Below the pieces are notes generated by a model. The model did no database searches, was not told the DNA's origin, and saw only the letters and a list, made by a program, of their open reading frames with translations. 64,000 nucleotides of DNA. Origin: Vibrio rotiferianus CAIM 577 = LMG 21460 (lineage in GTDB: Bacteria > Pseudomonadota > Gammaproteobacteria > Enterobacterales > Vibrionaceae). How positions within the stretch are numbered: position 1 is the first letter of the stretch; each line of letters begins with the position of its first letter. The DNA lies in contig NZ_APHW01000014.1 in assembly GCF_002741985.1 (NCBI RefSeq), forward strand, positions 124,001-188,000. The letters are read 5' to 3'. Below, one piece after another: positions 19,047 through 27,973 of this stretch. The position numbers and the translations under genes were made by a program.

Positions 19047-20810
19047 TTACTTGAGAATACCAAGGCTTTTAAGCTTGCGATAAATGGTATTGCGACTTAG
19101 CCCGAGCATACGCGAGGTTTTGCTGATGTTGCCTTGGTTTGCTTGGTAGGTTTTTACCAGCTTATCTTCTACAGTAGAACGCATGTCTTTAGTGTTTGGT
19201 GTATCAGCATCGACAATATTGGGTGATTGACCAAGTTTCTTAGCCAGATGGTTGGGTACGTGGCTAAGCTCAAGTTGGGGTTCACCTTGCGCCATCAAAG
19301 CAGAGACTTTTACTAAGCTATCGAGCTCACGTAGGTTCCCCGGCCAACCATAACTCAACATCAGTGACAGCAGGTGAGGGCAAATACTTTGCTTTGATTC
19401 AGAGTGGCGGCGATGAATGTTTTCAATCAGCGCTTGCTTATCACTGCGCTCCTCAAAACGAGGAAGTTCTACGATTAATCCATTTAGTCGGTAATAAAGA
19501 TCCTGACGAAACTCACCTTGATCAACTAATAGCTCTAAGTCTTTGTGTGTTGCGGCGATGATTTGCGTATCAACTTGAATGGTCTGGTTAGAGCCTACGG
19601 GCAATACGGTTTTGTCTTGGAGCACGTGCAACAACCGGCTTTGCGCTTCTAATGGTAAGTCTGCAATTTCATCTAAGAACAAGATGCCTTTGTGTGCTTG
19701 ACGGATTTTACCTTGGTAACCTTTGCTGTTTGCGCCTGTGAATGCTCCGCCCACGTAGCCAAATAGCTCTGATTCGACCAAGTCTTTGGGTAGCGCACCA
19801 CAGTTGACGGAAACCAAAGGCCCATTCTTTCTCTTGCTGTTTTTGTGCAGAGCTTTAACAAATTCATTTTTGCCTACTCCCGTCTCGCCAAGGATCAATA
19901 AGCTAATGTCTTTGTCTATAACACGATTCGCTTGTTGCCAGCAGTGCTCTACGTTTGCGTCGCCATAATGGAGATCATTTGAGGCTGAAATGGAGCGAGA
20001 TTGAGTTTTAGGTTCCGAGAGTGGCTGAGTTTTAAACACTAAATATTGATTACTGGCAGAACCGTCGAGTATCGATGCCAGTGATTGTCCAACAACGTTC
20101 GTTTGAGCCAACAATTGTGAGGCTACTTGGTTATGAGCCAGAATTTGACCTTCTTCATTGGCGATGATGATGCCTTGCCAACCGCTATTGAGCAGACCTT
20201 GCTCACAGGCTAAGTCCACTCGAATGTGCCCTTTGGGAATTTGGTTAAGGAGTTGGTTTTCTACCTGTTGAACCATGTTTTGCACTAAGACTTGTGTTGA
20301 AAAGTCATGCTTCTTTTGCTCGCTGGTAATGTCCAGAACCCCAATCAAATTACCCAAATGATCAAAGATCGGGCTCGCTGAGCAACTGATAAAGCGATGA
20401 TGTTGTATAAAGTGTTGGTCACCAATCACGGAAACGGGTTTTGCTTCCACTAGCGCAGTGCCAATGGCGTTGGTGCCTTTGAGTTTTTCCTGCCAACACG
20501 CGCCAGAACTAAGCGCAATTTCTGTCAGTTTTTCACGGAACTTAGGTTGCCCCCAGCTCCCAATGATCACGCCTTCGGCATCGGTCAGTATTAACCGACT
20601 GTCGCTGTGGGAGAACAATTGATTAAACAAAGGCAAAGCATATTGCTTAACGGCATCGATTAAGAAGTGGAGCTGGTGGCGTCGGTCCTCAAGTAACGCT
20701 GAGGTGACACGAATATCGTCTGGCCGACGTCGCTGTTTTAAACCGGCTTGTTCACTTCTGTTCCATGAGGTGGAAAGCCAATTGCTGTTGGTAATGTGCT
20801 GAAGTTCCAT
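19047..20810 (-). CDS. AcoR-type sigma-54 activator
   Basis: 587 residues. N-terminal GAF-type sensor (about 60-190), a PAS-like segment (about 205-280), AAA+ domain (about 285-510) with Walker A GETGVGKN, the sigma-54 contact GAFTGA near residue 358 and Walker B ILFLDEIADLP, then a Fis-type HTH (SKTSRMLGLSRNTIYRKLK) at the C-terminus. Walker A has GVGKN where GTGKE is usual, but the Lys is kept. AcoR relatives activate acetoin, alcohol or aldehyde catabolism genes. It is divergent from an aldehyde dehydrogenase gene, and repeated dyads between them fit binding sites. One dyad touches its own start, suggesting autoregulation. Confidence 0.92.
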   Translation of the reverse strand: MELQHITNSNWLSTSWNRSEQAGLKQRRRPDDIRVTSALLEDRRHQLHFLIDAVKQYALPLFNQLFSHSDSRLILTDAEGVIIGSWGQPKFREKLTEIALSSGACWQEKLKGTNAIGTALVEAKPVSVIGDQHFIQHHRFISCSASPIFDHLGNLIGVLDITSEQKKHDFSTQVLVQNMVQQVENQLLNQIPKGHIRVDLACEQGLLNSGWQGIIIANEEGQILAHNQVASQLLAQTNVVGQSLASILDGSASNQYLVFKTQPLSEPKTQSRSISASNDLHYGDANVEHCWQQANRVIDKDISLLILGETGVGKNEFVKALHKNSKRKNGPLVSVNCGALPKDLVESELFGYVGGAFTGANSKGYQGKIRQAHKGILFLDEIADLPLEAQSRLLHVLQDKTVLPVGSNQTIQVDTQIIAATHKDLELLVDQGEFRQDLYYRLNGLIVELPRFEERSDKQALIENIHRRHSESKQSICPHLLSLMLSYGWPGNLRELDSLVKVSALMAQGEPQLELSHVPNHLAKKLGQSPNIVDADTPNTKDMRSTVEDKLVKTYQANQGNISKTSRMLGLSRNTIYRKLKSLGILK

Positions 20811-20813
20811 GAC

Positions 20814-20872
20814 TGTACCATTTTGTCACAGTGAGGGTGTGCCGTTTTGGAACACTTGAACACTGGTGTTCA
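20814..20872. promoter_or_regulatory. Repeated dyad operators between the AcoR-type gene and aldehyde dehydrogenase
   Basis: Two 17-base sites of the same pattern, TGTACCATTTTGTCACA (20814-20830) and TGTGCCGTTTTGGAACA (20838-20854), are centred 24 bases apart. A perfect palindrome TGAACACTGGTGTTCA follows at 20857-20872. TGT-N11-ACA half-sites of this kind fit AcoR-type activators. They lie about 90-150 bases upstream of the candidate -24/-12 promoter. Confidence 0.6.
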
Positions 20873-20963
20873 CACCATACATCCGCTCAAACGTCACTCA
20901 CTTAGTTTGTTATCGCTTGGTAATCATAGTTTTACATTTAATTAACAACAAGGTGCTCATTGT

Positions 20964-20979
20964 TGGCATGTGACTTGAG
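20964..20979 (+). promoter_or_regulatory. Candidate sigma-54 promoter of the aldehyde dehydrogenase
   Basis: TGGCATG-TGAC-TTGAG, against consensus TGGCACG-N4-TTGCW. The GG and the -12 position have the correct 10-base separation, but the -12 C is replaced by A, so it is imperfect. Its place 80 bases before the ATG, next to a sigma-54 activator gene, supports it. Confidence 0.55.
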
Positions 20980-21057
20980 TGATGTTCTTGCAACAATGCT
21001 GAGTTGAACACTCGGTTGTTTAAAACAAAAAAATGAACGAGAACAAAAGGAAGAGTT

Positions 21058-22578
21058 ATGATCTATGCACAGCCAGGTAGTGAAAATGCCATCGTTAATT
21101 TCAAATCGCATTACGACAACTACATCGGTGGCGAATGGGTAAAACCAACGGGTGGTGAATACTTCGACAATACATCGCCAATCAATGGCCAAGCGTATTG
21201 TAAGGTTGCTCGTTCTGGGGAAGCAGACATCAACCTTGCACTGGATGCAGCGCATAGCGTAAGAGCACAGTGGGCAAAAACCAGCGTGACTGAGCGTGCG
21301 AATATACTACTAAAAATTGCAGACCGCATTGAACAAAACCTTGAAGAGCTTGCAGTTGCTGAAACATGGGAAAACGGCAAACCCGTTCGTGAAACGTTAG
21401 CGGCAGACCTTCCTTTAGTAGTGGACCATTTCCGTTACTTTGCAGGTTGTATCCGTGCTCAAGAAGGCAGTGCGGCTGAGTTAGATGAGCATACTGCAAG
21501 TTATCACTTCCCTGAGCCGATTGGTGTTGTGGGGCAGATCATTCCTTGGAACTTCCCAATGTTGATGGCGGCTTGGAAGCTGGCACCTGCGTTGGCCGCG
21601 GGCTGTTGTGTGGTACTTAAGCCTGCTGAGCAAACGCCGACTTCAATTCTGGTTCTGATGGAAAAGATTGGTGACCTTCTGCCTGCTGGCGTGGTGAACG
21701 TAGTCAATGGCTTTGGCTCAGAAGCAGGGCAAGCACTGGCGACGAGTAACCGAATCGCTAAGTTAGCATTTACGGGGTCAACGGAAGTGGGCAACCACAT
21801 CCTAAAATGTGCGGCGGAGAGTCTAATTCCGTCGACGGTTGAGCTCGGTGGTAAGTCTCCGAACATCTATTTCCCAGATGTGTTTGATCACGAAGATGAG
21901 TATTTAGATAAGTGTATTGAAGGTACTTTGCTTGCTTTCTTTAACCAAGGCGAGGTGTGTACTTGCCCATCACGTGTACTGGTACATGAATCTGTATTCG
22001 ACAAGTTCATTGCTAAAGTTGCAGAGCGAGCAAAAACCATTAAGCAAGGCAATCCAATGGACACTGATACTCAGGTTGGCGCTCAAGCCTCGCAAGAGCA
22101 GTTCGATAAGATCCTGAGTTACCTAGAGATCGGCCGCCAAGAAGGAGCGAAAGTCGTATTTGGTGGAGATGTAGCGAAACAAGAGAATGACTTGGAACAG
22201 GGCTACTATATTCAACCGACGTTGTTACAGGGTCATAATAAGATGCGAGTTTTCCAAGAAGAGATCTTTGGTCCGGTAATCGCAGTGACTACTTTTAAAG
22301 ATGAAGCAGAAGCGCTGGCAATTGCTAATGACACTGAATACGGTCTGGGTGCTGGTGTGTGGACTCGTGATCAGAACCTTGCTTACCGCATGGGACGTAA
22401 CATTGAAGCGGGACGCATTTGGATAAACTGTTACCACGCTTACCCTGCACATGCTGCATTTGGCGGCTACAAGAAATCCGGCATTGGTCGAGAGACGCAT
22501 AAGATGATGCTCGATCACTATCAGAACACGAAAAACCTGTTAATCAGCTACGACGTCAATCCGCTAGGATTCTTCTAA
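21058..22578 (+). CDS. NAD-dependent aldehyde dehydrogenase (ExaC/AldB-like)
   Basis: 506 residues, the usual length. Catalytic Glu in VELGGKSPN (about residue 262) and catalytic Cys in [12 protein letters not shown] (about residue 300); the NAD site includes [20 protein letters not shown] and FTGSTEVG. The Cys-Thr-Cys form of the active site is typical of the acetaldehyde dehydrogenases induced with AcoR-type activators. It probably oxidises acetaldehyde or a related short aldehyde to the acid in the cytosol. Single gene with its own terminator, predicted to need sigma-54. Confidence 0.93.
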   Translation: MIYAQPGSENAIVNFKSHYDNYIGGEWVKPTGGEYFDNTSPINGQAYCKVARSGEADINLALDAAHSVRAQWAKTSVTERANILLKIADRIEQNLEELAVAETWENGKPVRETLAADLPLVVDHFRYFAGCIRAQEGSAAELDEHTASYHFPEPIGVVGQIIPWNFPMLMAAWKLAPALAAGCCVVLKPAEQTPTSILVLMEKIGDLLPAGVVNVVNGFGSEAGQALATSNRIAKLAFTGSTEVGNHILKCAAESLIPSTVELGGKSPNIYFPDVFDHEDEYLDKCIEGTLLAFFNQGEVCTCPSRVLVHESVFDKFIAKVAERAKTIKQGNPMDTDTQVGAQASQEQFDKILSYLEIGRQEGAKVVFGGDVAKQENDLEQGYYIQPTLLQGHNKMRVFQEEIFGPVIAVTTFKDEAEALAIANDTEYGLGAGVWTRDQNLAYRMGRNIEAGRIWINCYHAYPAHAAFGGYKKSGIGRETHKMMLDHYQNTKNLLISYDVNPLGFF

Positions 22579-22615
22579 ATAAATCGCCTTCAGGCAAAAG
22601 AAAAAGCAGTAAAAC

Positions 22616-22645
22616 AAAGCCCCGAGTGCTCGGGGCTTTTTTTAA
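22616..22645. terminator. Bidirectional intrinsic terminator
   Basis: AAAGCCCCGAG / CTCGGGGCTTT with a 2-base loop and a T-run. It separates the convergent aldehyde dehydrogenase and HD-GYP genes, and overlaps the end of the latter. Confidence 0.9.
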
Positions 22646-23793
22646 CAAGCAACGGCGCTTTGGGTACTTTCGTGGTCTCTGTGGTGGGAACGGATCGCCA
22701 AAAATTCGTCTAGGTGTTCGATCAGCATGTCGACGCAATCTGGGTCGAACATCAATAACCTATGTTCTTTAATAAAGTTTGCCGTATCAGACAGTGACCA
22801 AGCAGCTTTATACGCGCGCTTACTTAGCAAGGCATCGAATACATCGGCCAGTGTTACGATCCTCGCTTCTAAGGGAATGTCTTCACCACACAATGCGTCG
22901 GGTAAACCTGTACCGTTGTAATACTCATGGTGATGGCGAATGATGTTCTTAATAAATTGCACTTCATCTGGTGCAATCATTGATGTGTCAGACAGCGCGA
23001 CAACGTCTTCAATGATCCGCTCTCCAAAAATGGTGTGTTGATTCATAACTTCGCGTTCAGCTGCTGTAAAGCGCTTATCACTGAAGAGTACATCGTCAGG
23101 GATTTTGTATTTACCTATATCATGAAAGGGGGCATATAGCCTGATGCGGTGGATAAACTCAGGGGTAATAGACCTATTTTTATCTGCTAGTAACCGTGCA
23201 AGTCGCTCACTGTATTTTCCCATTCGTATTAAATGCTCTGCTGTTTCAGGGTCTCTTTCGTGTCCCATCTTCAAAGCAATCGCTAAAGCTGATTGAAAGT
23301 GCTTTTGTTTTTCATCTAGCTGAATGAACATGCCCGATATGATTTGGCTCAGGTAGGCGAAGTCTCGTTGCGTATGCTCATCCGAGAAAAACTTGGTTTT
23401 TGTTGCATTGCAGAAAAGGAACCCAATGATAGAACCACGATTATATATAGGTGATGCATAACTGCTTTTGTGGCCGAGTTTGATCAGTTTCTTTATGCGT
23501 TCGGTGTTGTCGAAGTTTTCTAGGTCATCAACGATTCTAACTTGGCAGTTATAGGCGACCTCCGTCAATGAAGAGTTTATGCGAAGCTCTTGGTCCTCAA
23601 AATCAAGACCAAATGGTTGAGCTATAGTGTCATTTACATAGTAGTTAGAAGCCTTGTTTCCTTTGATTAATACCACAGAAAATCGGCTGAACTCTGGGTA
23701 GCTTGTTTGAGCGAGCTTAAATAGCTCATCCAGTATTGCTGTGGTCTTCTTTTCTTTGGTCGCTGTTTTACTTAATAGGGGATAATCGAGCAT
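22642..23793 (-). CDS. GAF plus HD-GYP-type phosphodiesterase
   Basis: 383 residues from the ATG at 23793 (AAAGG about 9 bases upstream; an in-frame GTG lies 21 bases earlier). The N-terminal half is GAF-like (about residues 15-165). The C-terminal half is an HD-GYP domain: RDPETAEHLIRMGKYSERLA, then FHDIGKYKIPDDVL with the metal-binding HD, then HHEYYNGTGLPDAL. The last motif has GLP in place of GYP, a departure from the signature. HD-GYP proteins hydrolyse cyclic di-GMP or a related dinucleotide; the metal ligands are kept here, so it may be active. It stands alone. Confidence 0.87.
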   Translation of the reverse strand: MLDYPLLSKTATKEKKTTAILDELFKLAQTSYPEFSRFSVVLIKGNKASNYYVNDTIAQPFGLDFEDQELRINSSLTEVAYNCQVRIVDDLENFDNTERIKKLIKLGHKSSYASPIYNRGSIIGFLFCNATKTKFFSDEHTQRDFAYLSQIISGMFIQLDEKQKHFQSALAIALKMGHERDPETAEHLIRMGKYSERLARLLADKNRSITPEFIHRIRLYAPFHDIGKYKIPDDVLFSDKRFTAAEREVMNQHTIFGERIIEDVVALSDTSMIAPDEVQFIKNIIRHHHEYYNGTGLPDALCGEDIPLEARIVTLADVFDALLSKRAYKAAWSLSDTANFIKEHRLLMFDPDCVDMLIEHLDEFLAIRSHHRDHESTQSAVAC

Positions 23794-24114
23794 GCTTGCC
23801 AACCTTTGTTGCACATTTTTGCTTTTTATAATGGAATCGATTTCTCATAATTTAGACTTAAAATGTAGCACCCGAATTACATTCAATTAACCCGTCTTAC
23901 TTTGAAATTAGATTCCCATCATAAAAGTAAGGTTATTTATGTAACGATATAGTAAAAAAGCTTGAAGTAACCACATATAACGAGAATGTTAGACATTACT
24001 TAACTATCTGTATTTTTAAATTATTCATGAATTTCTAGGATGTGATCTTGTGCGTTAACAACTTGTTAATAGTTGCTATACTTACTTCACTACAACAACG
24101 GAGAAGGACATTCA
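23794..24114. other. Intergenic region with promoter of the TAXI gene
   Basis: AT-rich, without an ORF. A good sigma-70 promoter (TTAACA, 16 bases, TATACT) lies at 24055-24082, about 30 bases before the ATG. The rest shows no structure I can name. Confidence 0.6.
24055..24082 (+). promoter_or_regulatory. Sigma-70 promoter with a palindromic operator over the -35
   Basis: TTAACA (24055-24060), 16-base spacer, TATACT (24077-24082). The palindrome TTAACAACTTGTTAA (24055-24069) covers the -35 and looks like a repressor or activator site for the downstream binding-protein gene. Confidence 0.55.
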
Positions 24115-25086
24115 ATGTTTAAGTTAAAACAGCTCGCAGTGGCGGCATCGCTAGTTGCAATGAGCGCAAGCTTTTCAGTTTCTGCTAAAGATACGTTTGT
24201 GACCATTGGTACGGGCGGTGTAACTGGCGTGTATTACCCTACGGGTGGTGCAATCTGTCGTTTGGTGAATAAATCACGTGCTGACCATGGCATTCGTTGT
24301 TCAGTGGAAAGTACTGGTGGTTCGATCTACAACATTAATACCATTCGTGCGGGTGAACTGGATTTAGGTATCGCTCAGTCAGACTGGCAGTACCATGCTT
24401 ACAACGGTTCGAGCAAGTTTGAAGACAAAGGCCCATTCAAAGAGCTTCGTGCAGTGTTCTCTGTACACCCAGAACCGTTTACGGTTGTTGCTCGTAAAGA
24501 TGCCAACATTCAATCGTTCGATGATCTAAAAGGCAAACGAGTTAACATAGGTAACCCTGGCTCTGGTCAACGCGGTACGATGGAAGTACTGATGAAAGAG
24601 TACGGTTGGACGAATGACGATTTCAAATTGGTGTCTGAGCTAAAAGCATCAGAACAGTCTAAAGCGCTGTGCGATAACAAGATTGACGCAATGATCTACA
24701 CCGTAGGCCACCCAAGTGGTGCTATTAAAGAGGCGACCACCTCTTGTGACAGTAACATCGTAACTGTAGCTGGTCCGCAAGTAGATAAGCTAGTTTCTGA
24801 CAACAGCTTCTACCGTATCGCAAACGTACCGGGTGGTATGTACCGTGGTTCAGACAGCGATGTACAGACCTTTGGTGTGGGTGCGACGTTTGTCTCTTCT
24901 ACGGCAGTGCCAGATGAAGTGGTGTATAACGTAGTAAAAGCGGTTTTTGAAAACTTTGATGACTTCCGCCGTCTACACCCAGCATTCGCGAACTTGAAGA
25001 AAGAAGAAATGGTGAAAGATGGTCTGTCCGCGCCGCTTCACCCAGGTGCTGAGAAGTACTACAAAGAAGTTGGTTTGATTAAGTAA
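24115..25086 (+). CDS. TAXI-family TRAP transporter solute-binding protein
   Basis: 323 residues from the ATG at 24115 (GAAGGA 7 bases upstream; a longer in-frame reading from 24073 would precede the signal peptide). Signal peptide [20 protein letters not shown], cleavage near VSA. TAXI-family motifs: [25 protein letters not shown] at the N-terminus and [14 protein letters not shown] in the second lobe. These periplasmic proteins deliver acidic substrates such as glutamate or other organic acids to a fused DctQM permease. No permease gene is adjacent, so it must work with one elsewhere. Confidence 0.9.
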   Translation: MFKLKQLAVAASLVAMSASFSVSAKDTFVTIGTGGVTGVYYPTGGAICRLVNKSRADHGIRCSVESTGGSIYNINTIRAGELDLGIAQSDWQYHAYNGSSKFEDKGPFKELRAVFSVHPEPFTVVARKDANIQSFDDLKGKRVNIGNPGSGQRGTMEVLMKEYGWTNDDFKLVSELKASEQSKALCDNKIDAMIYTVGHPSGAIKEATTSCDSNIVTVAGPQVDKLVSDNSFYRIANVPGGMYRGSDSDVQTFGVGATFVSSTAVPDEVVYNVVKAVFENFDDFRRLHPAFANLKKEEMVKDGLSAPLHPGAEKYYKEVGLIK

Positions 25087-25103
25087 TCTCTCTCTGGCCA
25101 ATA

Positions 25104-25138
25104 AAAAACGCCATCGTATTTCGCGATGGCGTTTTTGT
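25104..25138. terminator. Bidirectional intrinsic terminator
   Basis: AAAAACGCCATCG / CGATGGCGTTTTT with a 7-base loop; A- and T-runs on both sides, between the convergent TAXI and chemoreceptor genes. Confidence 0.9.
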
Positions 25139-25154
25139 TTGTAGCTTGTCAGAG

Positions 25155-26891
25155 TTATTGCACTTTAAACCGTGAAACGACATCACCCAAACCAGTAGAG
25201 GTGGCTTTCAGTTCGTCGCTGACTGATGTTGTTTGCGAGGCGTTCTCGTTGAGTTTGCGAATGATCTCTTGAATTGCGCTCATGTTACGGCTGACTTCCT
25301 GAGTCACCTGACGCTGCTCTTGAGCAGATGTCGCCATCAAGGTGTTCAAGTCGTTGATCTCTACCACAGAATCTGTCACTACGTTTAAAGAGTCCATTAC
25401 CTGATTGGTGCGATCTGCGGTTTGTTGACAACTTGAGCGCGTCGAGTCCATTTCATTGACCACATTATCGGTCGTCGACTTCAATTTCGCTAACATCTCA
25501 TTGATTTGAGAAGTGCTTTGTTGTGTACGAGCAGCGAGGGCACGAACTTCGTCAGCGACGACCGCAAAACCACGTCCTTGCTCACCGGCACGGGCGGCTT
25601 CAATTGCAGCGTTTAATGCTAGTAGGTTTGTCTGTTCTGCGATCTCTCCAATCACTTGTAACACAGAGCTGATCTGCTTGGTGTCTTCGCTCATTGTTCC
25701 AATGGTGTCAGACATAGAAGCCACCTGTGTGACCATGTCACTTACGCTTTGAACCGCGTTTCCAACAGTACGCTTCGATTCCTCTGCATAGCGGTTAGTA
25801 CGGTCAGTAAGCTTAGCTGCATCATCAGCACTGCTCGCAATAGACTCTGCCGTTGCACTCATTTCTTCAATTGCAGTGATGGCTTGTTCTGATTCAATAG
25901 TGTGCTGATTTAGAGTGCTACTATTGTTATCTGACTGTTTGGCAAGCTCACCAACCGCGTGGTCGATATGTGAAGATGAATGAGACACTTCAACAAACAT
26001 TTTCTGCAGTTGGGCAATGAACAGGTCTATTGATTGGGATATATGGCCTATCTCATCCTTGCTGTCGATATTGAGCCTTTGAGTTAGATCGCCGTTACCA
26101 TCTGACAGGTCACTGACTAATTTCTTCAATTGCTCAAGCGGCTTAAAAGCAAAGTGGAGCAAAACAATACTACCCAAAATGATTGCAATGCCAGCAATTG
26201 ATAGCGCTAACGTAATCATCCAATTCAGCTTGTCTGTGTTAGCTTGAATGTTACTTTGGTCAATATATCCTATCAGCTGCCACTGGCCATTGCCGAATGA
26301 GATGTTACGCTCTACAGGCGTTAAGTCACTACCTTGCTTATTACTGTAAATAACAGTTCCATCACCGATAAGTTCAGCAAAGCTTCCCTCAGCCGCAAGT
26401 CCAACAATGACCTTACTTAAGGAAGCCAGGTCGTAAGTGAAAAAATCAACGGAATCGTCAAACCTTTTAATTGAAAAAGTGATGTATGGGACAGTGTCTT
26501 TGATAGTGATAGGGCTAATACTCAGTTGCTCAGTTTGCGTCTCTGCAGCGTCGATAAAATATTGAGCATCTTCTTCACTCATGTTGCCCGTATCATCGAA
26601 CGCGTAACCGTTGACGATTTTCACAACCTGAGCAAAACCAGAGGTCTCTTTTGCATCCGCAATGTCCATCATGCTGAAGTTGAGATTGGTGGCCTGCGCA
26701 ACTTTACTATTAAGTTCAGCTTCGAGTTTGTCGCGGGTGATGTCAATGATATGGGTGATGTTCTTGCTGTCTGATTGGTGAATGTAGTTGCTTATAAAGT
26801 GGTTGACGCTGAAGTAAGAGATAAGAGTGGTTGTGGTGATGATCGCGACGATCAGCAACACCAGTTTATTCTTAAACGAAAGGTGAGCCAT
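25155..26891 (-). CDS. Methyl-accepting chemotaxis protein (Cache-HAMP-MA)
   Basis: 578 residues from the ATG at 26891 (AGGT upstream); 20 further upstream codons are open but unlikely. TM1 at about residues 8-30, a periplasmic Cache-like sensor (about 40-220), TM2 at about 225-250 with HAMP after it ([20 protein letters not shown]), then a long coiled-coil signalling domain. The hairpin tip, near residues 415-450, has [20 protein letters not shown] and [13 protein letters not shown]. Clusters at the inner membrane and controls CheA. Ligand unknown. It is monocistronic. Confidence 0.95.
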   Translation of the reverse strand: MAHLSFKNKLVLLIVAIITTTTLISYFSVNHFISNYIHQSDSKNITHIIDITRDKLEAELNSKVAQATNLNFSMMDIADAKETSGFAQVVKIVNGYAFDDTGNMSEEDAQYFIDAAETQTEQLSISPITIKDTVPYITFSIKRFDDSVDFFTYDLASLSKVIVGLAAEGSFAELIGDGTVIYSNKQGSDLTPVERNISFGNGQWQLIGYIDQSNIQANTDKLNWMITLALSIAGIAIILGSIVLLHFAFKPLEQLKKLVSDLSDGNGDLTQRLNIDSKDEIGHISQSIDLFIAQLQKMFVEVSHSSSHIDHAVGELAKQSDNNSSTLNQHTIESEQAITAIEEMSATAESIASSADDAAKLTDRTNRYAEESKRTVGNAVQSVSDMVTQVASMSDTIGTMSEDTKQISSVLQVIGEIAEQTNLLALNAAIEAARAGEQGRGFAVVADEVRALAARTQQSTSQINEMLAKLKSTTDNVVNEMDSTRSSCQQTADRTNQVMDSLNVVTDSVVEINDLNTLMATSAQEQRQVTQEVSRNMSAIQEIIRKLNENASQTTSVSDELKATSTGLGDVVSRFKVQ

Positions 26892-27047
26892 ATTACCTAT
26901 ACATCCTTGTTGAGTGACCATAAAAAAGACTGCAATCCGGCAGTCAAACAAAATTACGTTTTTTGTTGAATTGGCTCAATAATAAGACACCTGTATGGTA
27001 AATGTAAATAAGTTCATATATTTATGTTATCGCTTGAGGCTCGATTT

Positions 27048-27818
27048 TTAAGTGTAAACATCGATAAAAAAGTAGATAGTGATGGCGATAGAAGAAAGGG
27101 CAACGAAGCCTCTTACATGGTTTGGGTTTAGTTGACGGGAGATTCGTGCAGCTAAGTAGCCGCCAACTAAAGTGCCAACCATTACAACGCTGCCTTTGGT
27201 CCAATCGATTGAACCGTTAGCAACAAAGATCACGATAGCAATCAGGGAAACACAGGTCGAAACCAGAAGCTTAAGCCCGTTCATTAAGTTGATGTCTTGG
27301 TGTCCTGCAACCACTAAATAACTCAAGACGATCACGCCTAGCCCCGCGTTAAAGAAACCACCATAAGCAGAAACTCCAACTAAAAGCAGGCTCAAAGCTA
27401 TTATGCCTAAAATGCCAGCGTGTTTGCTCTCTTTGGTCAGAGGCTTAATCAACGCAGTCATGCGCGAGCCAGTTAAAAAGAGCACGGTTGCGAATAACAG
27501 TAGCCATGGAATCGCTTCAAGAAAAACAGATTCTGGCGTATTCAGCAGAAGATAAGCACCGACAGCGCCACCAATCAAACTGAAAGAGATAGTGAAAGCC
27601 AGCTCTTGCTTGTTCTTCATGATTTCTTCGCGAAAGCCGATTGCACCACTAATATAGCCTGCGCAAGAAGCATAAGTATTCGTCGCGTTTGCCATGATGG
27701 GAGGCACGCCAACCGCCATCAATGTAGGGAAGGTAATGAAGCTACCACCACCGGCGACGGAGTTCATGATCCCACCAACGACGCCCGCAGCAAATAAGAG
27801 AGCAAATTCCAGCAGCAT
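27048..27818 (-). CDS. TauE/SafE-family membrane permease
   Basis: 256 residues from the ATG at 27818, which has AAAGGACC 5 bases upstream; the reading frame is open 42 codons further but without signals. About eight membrane segments. Family motif AGVVGGIMNSVAGGGSFITFP at the N-terminus and a related repeat GGFFNAGLGVIVLSYLV near residue 160. TauE/SafE proteins export sulfite, sulfoacetate or other anions. It follows the tctA terminator, so it is a separate unit although it runs in the same direction. Confidence 0.85.
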   Translation of the reverse strand: MLLEFALLFAAGVVGGIMNSVAGGGSFITFPTLMAVGVPPIMANATNTYASCAGYISGAIGFREEIMKNKQELAFTISFSLIGGAVGAYLLLNTPESVFLEAIPWLLLFATVLFLTGSRMTALIKPLTKESKHAGILGIIALSLLLVGVSAYGGFFNAGLGVIVLSYLVVAGHQDINLMNGLKLLVSTCVSLIAIVIFVANGSIDWTKGSVVMVGTLVGGYLAARISRQLNPNHVRGFVALSSIAITIYFFIDVYT

Positions 27819-27910
27819 AAAAGGTCCTTTTTTTGTTCTTATAATTTTTGTTTCATAACTGTTAACACTACGCAACTCACTCAAAGAAATAAAGTAGCGA
27901 TTAGTCCAAT

Positions 27911-27935
27911 AAAAAAGCCACCGCAGAGGGTGGCT
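27911..27935 (-). terminator. Intrinsic terminator of tctCBA
   Basis: On the reverse strand: AGCCACC / GGTGGCT with a 6-base loop, followed by TTTTTT; 39 bases after the tctA stop. Confidence 0.85.
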
Positions 27936-27973
27936 AGGTTTCAAAGGTCTATCTTGAGGGAGAGATAGAATGC

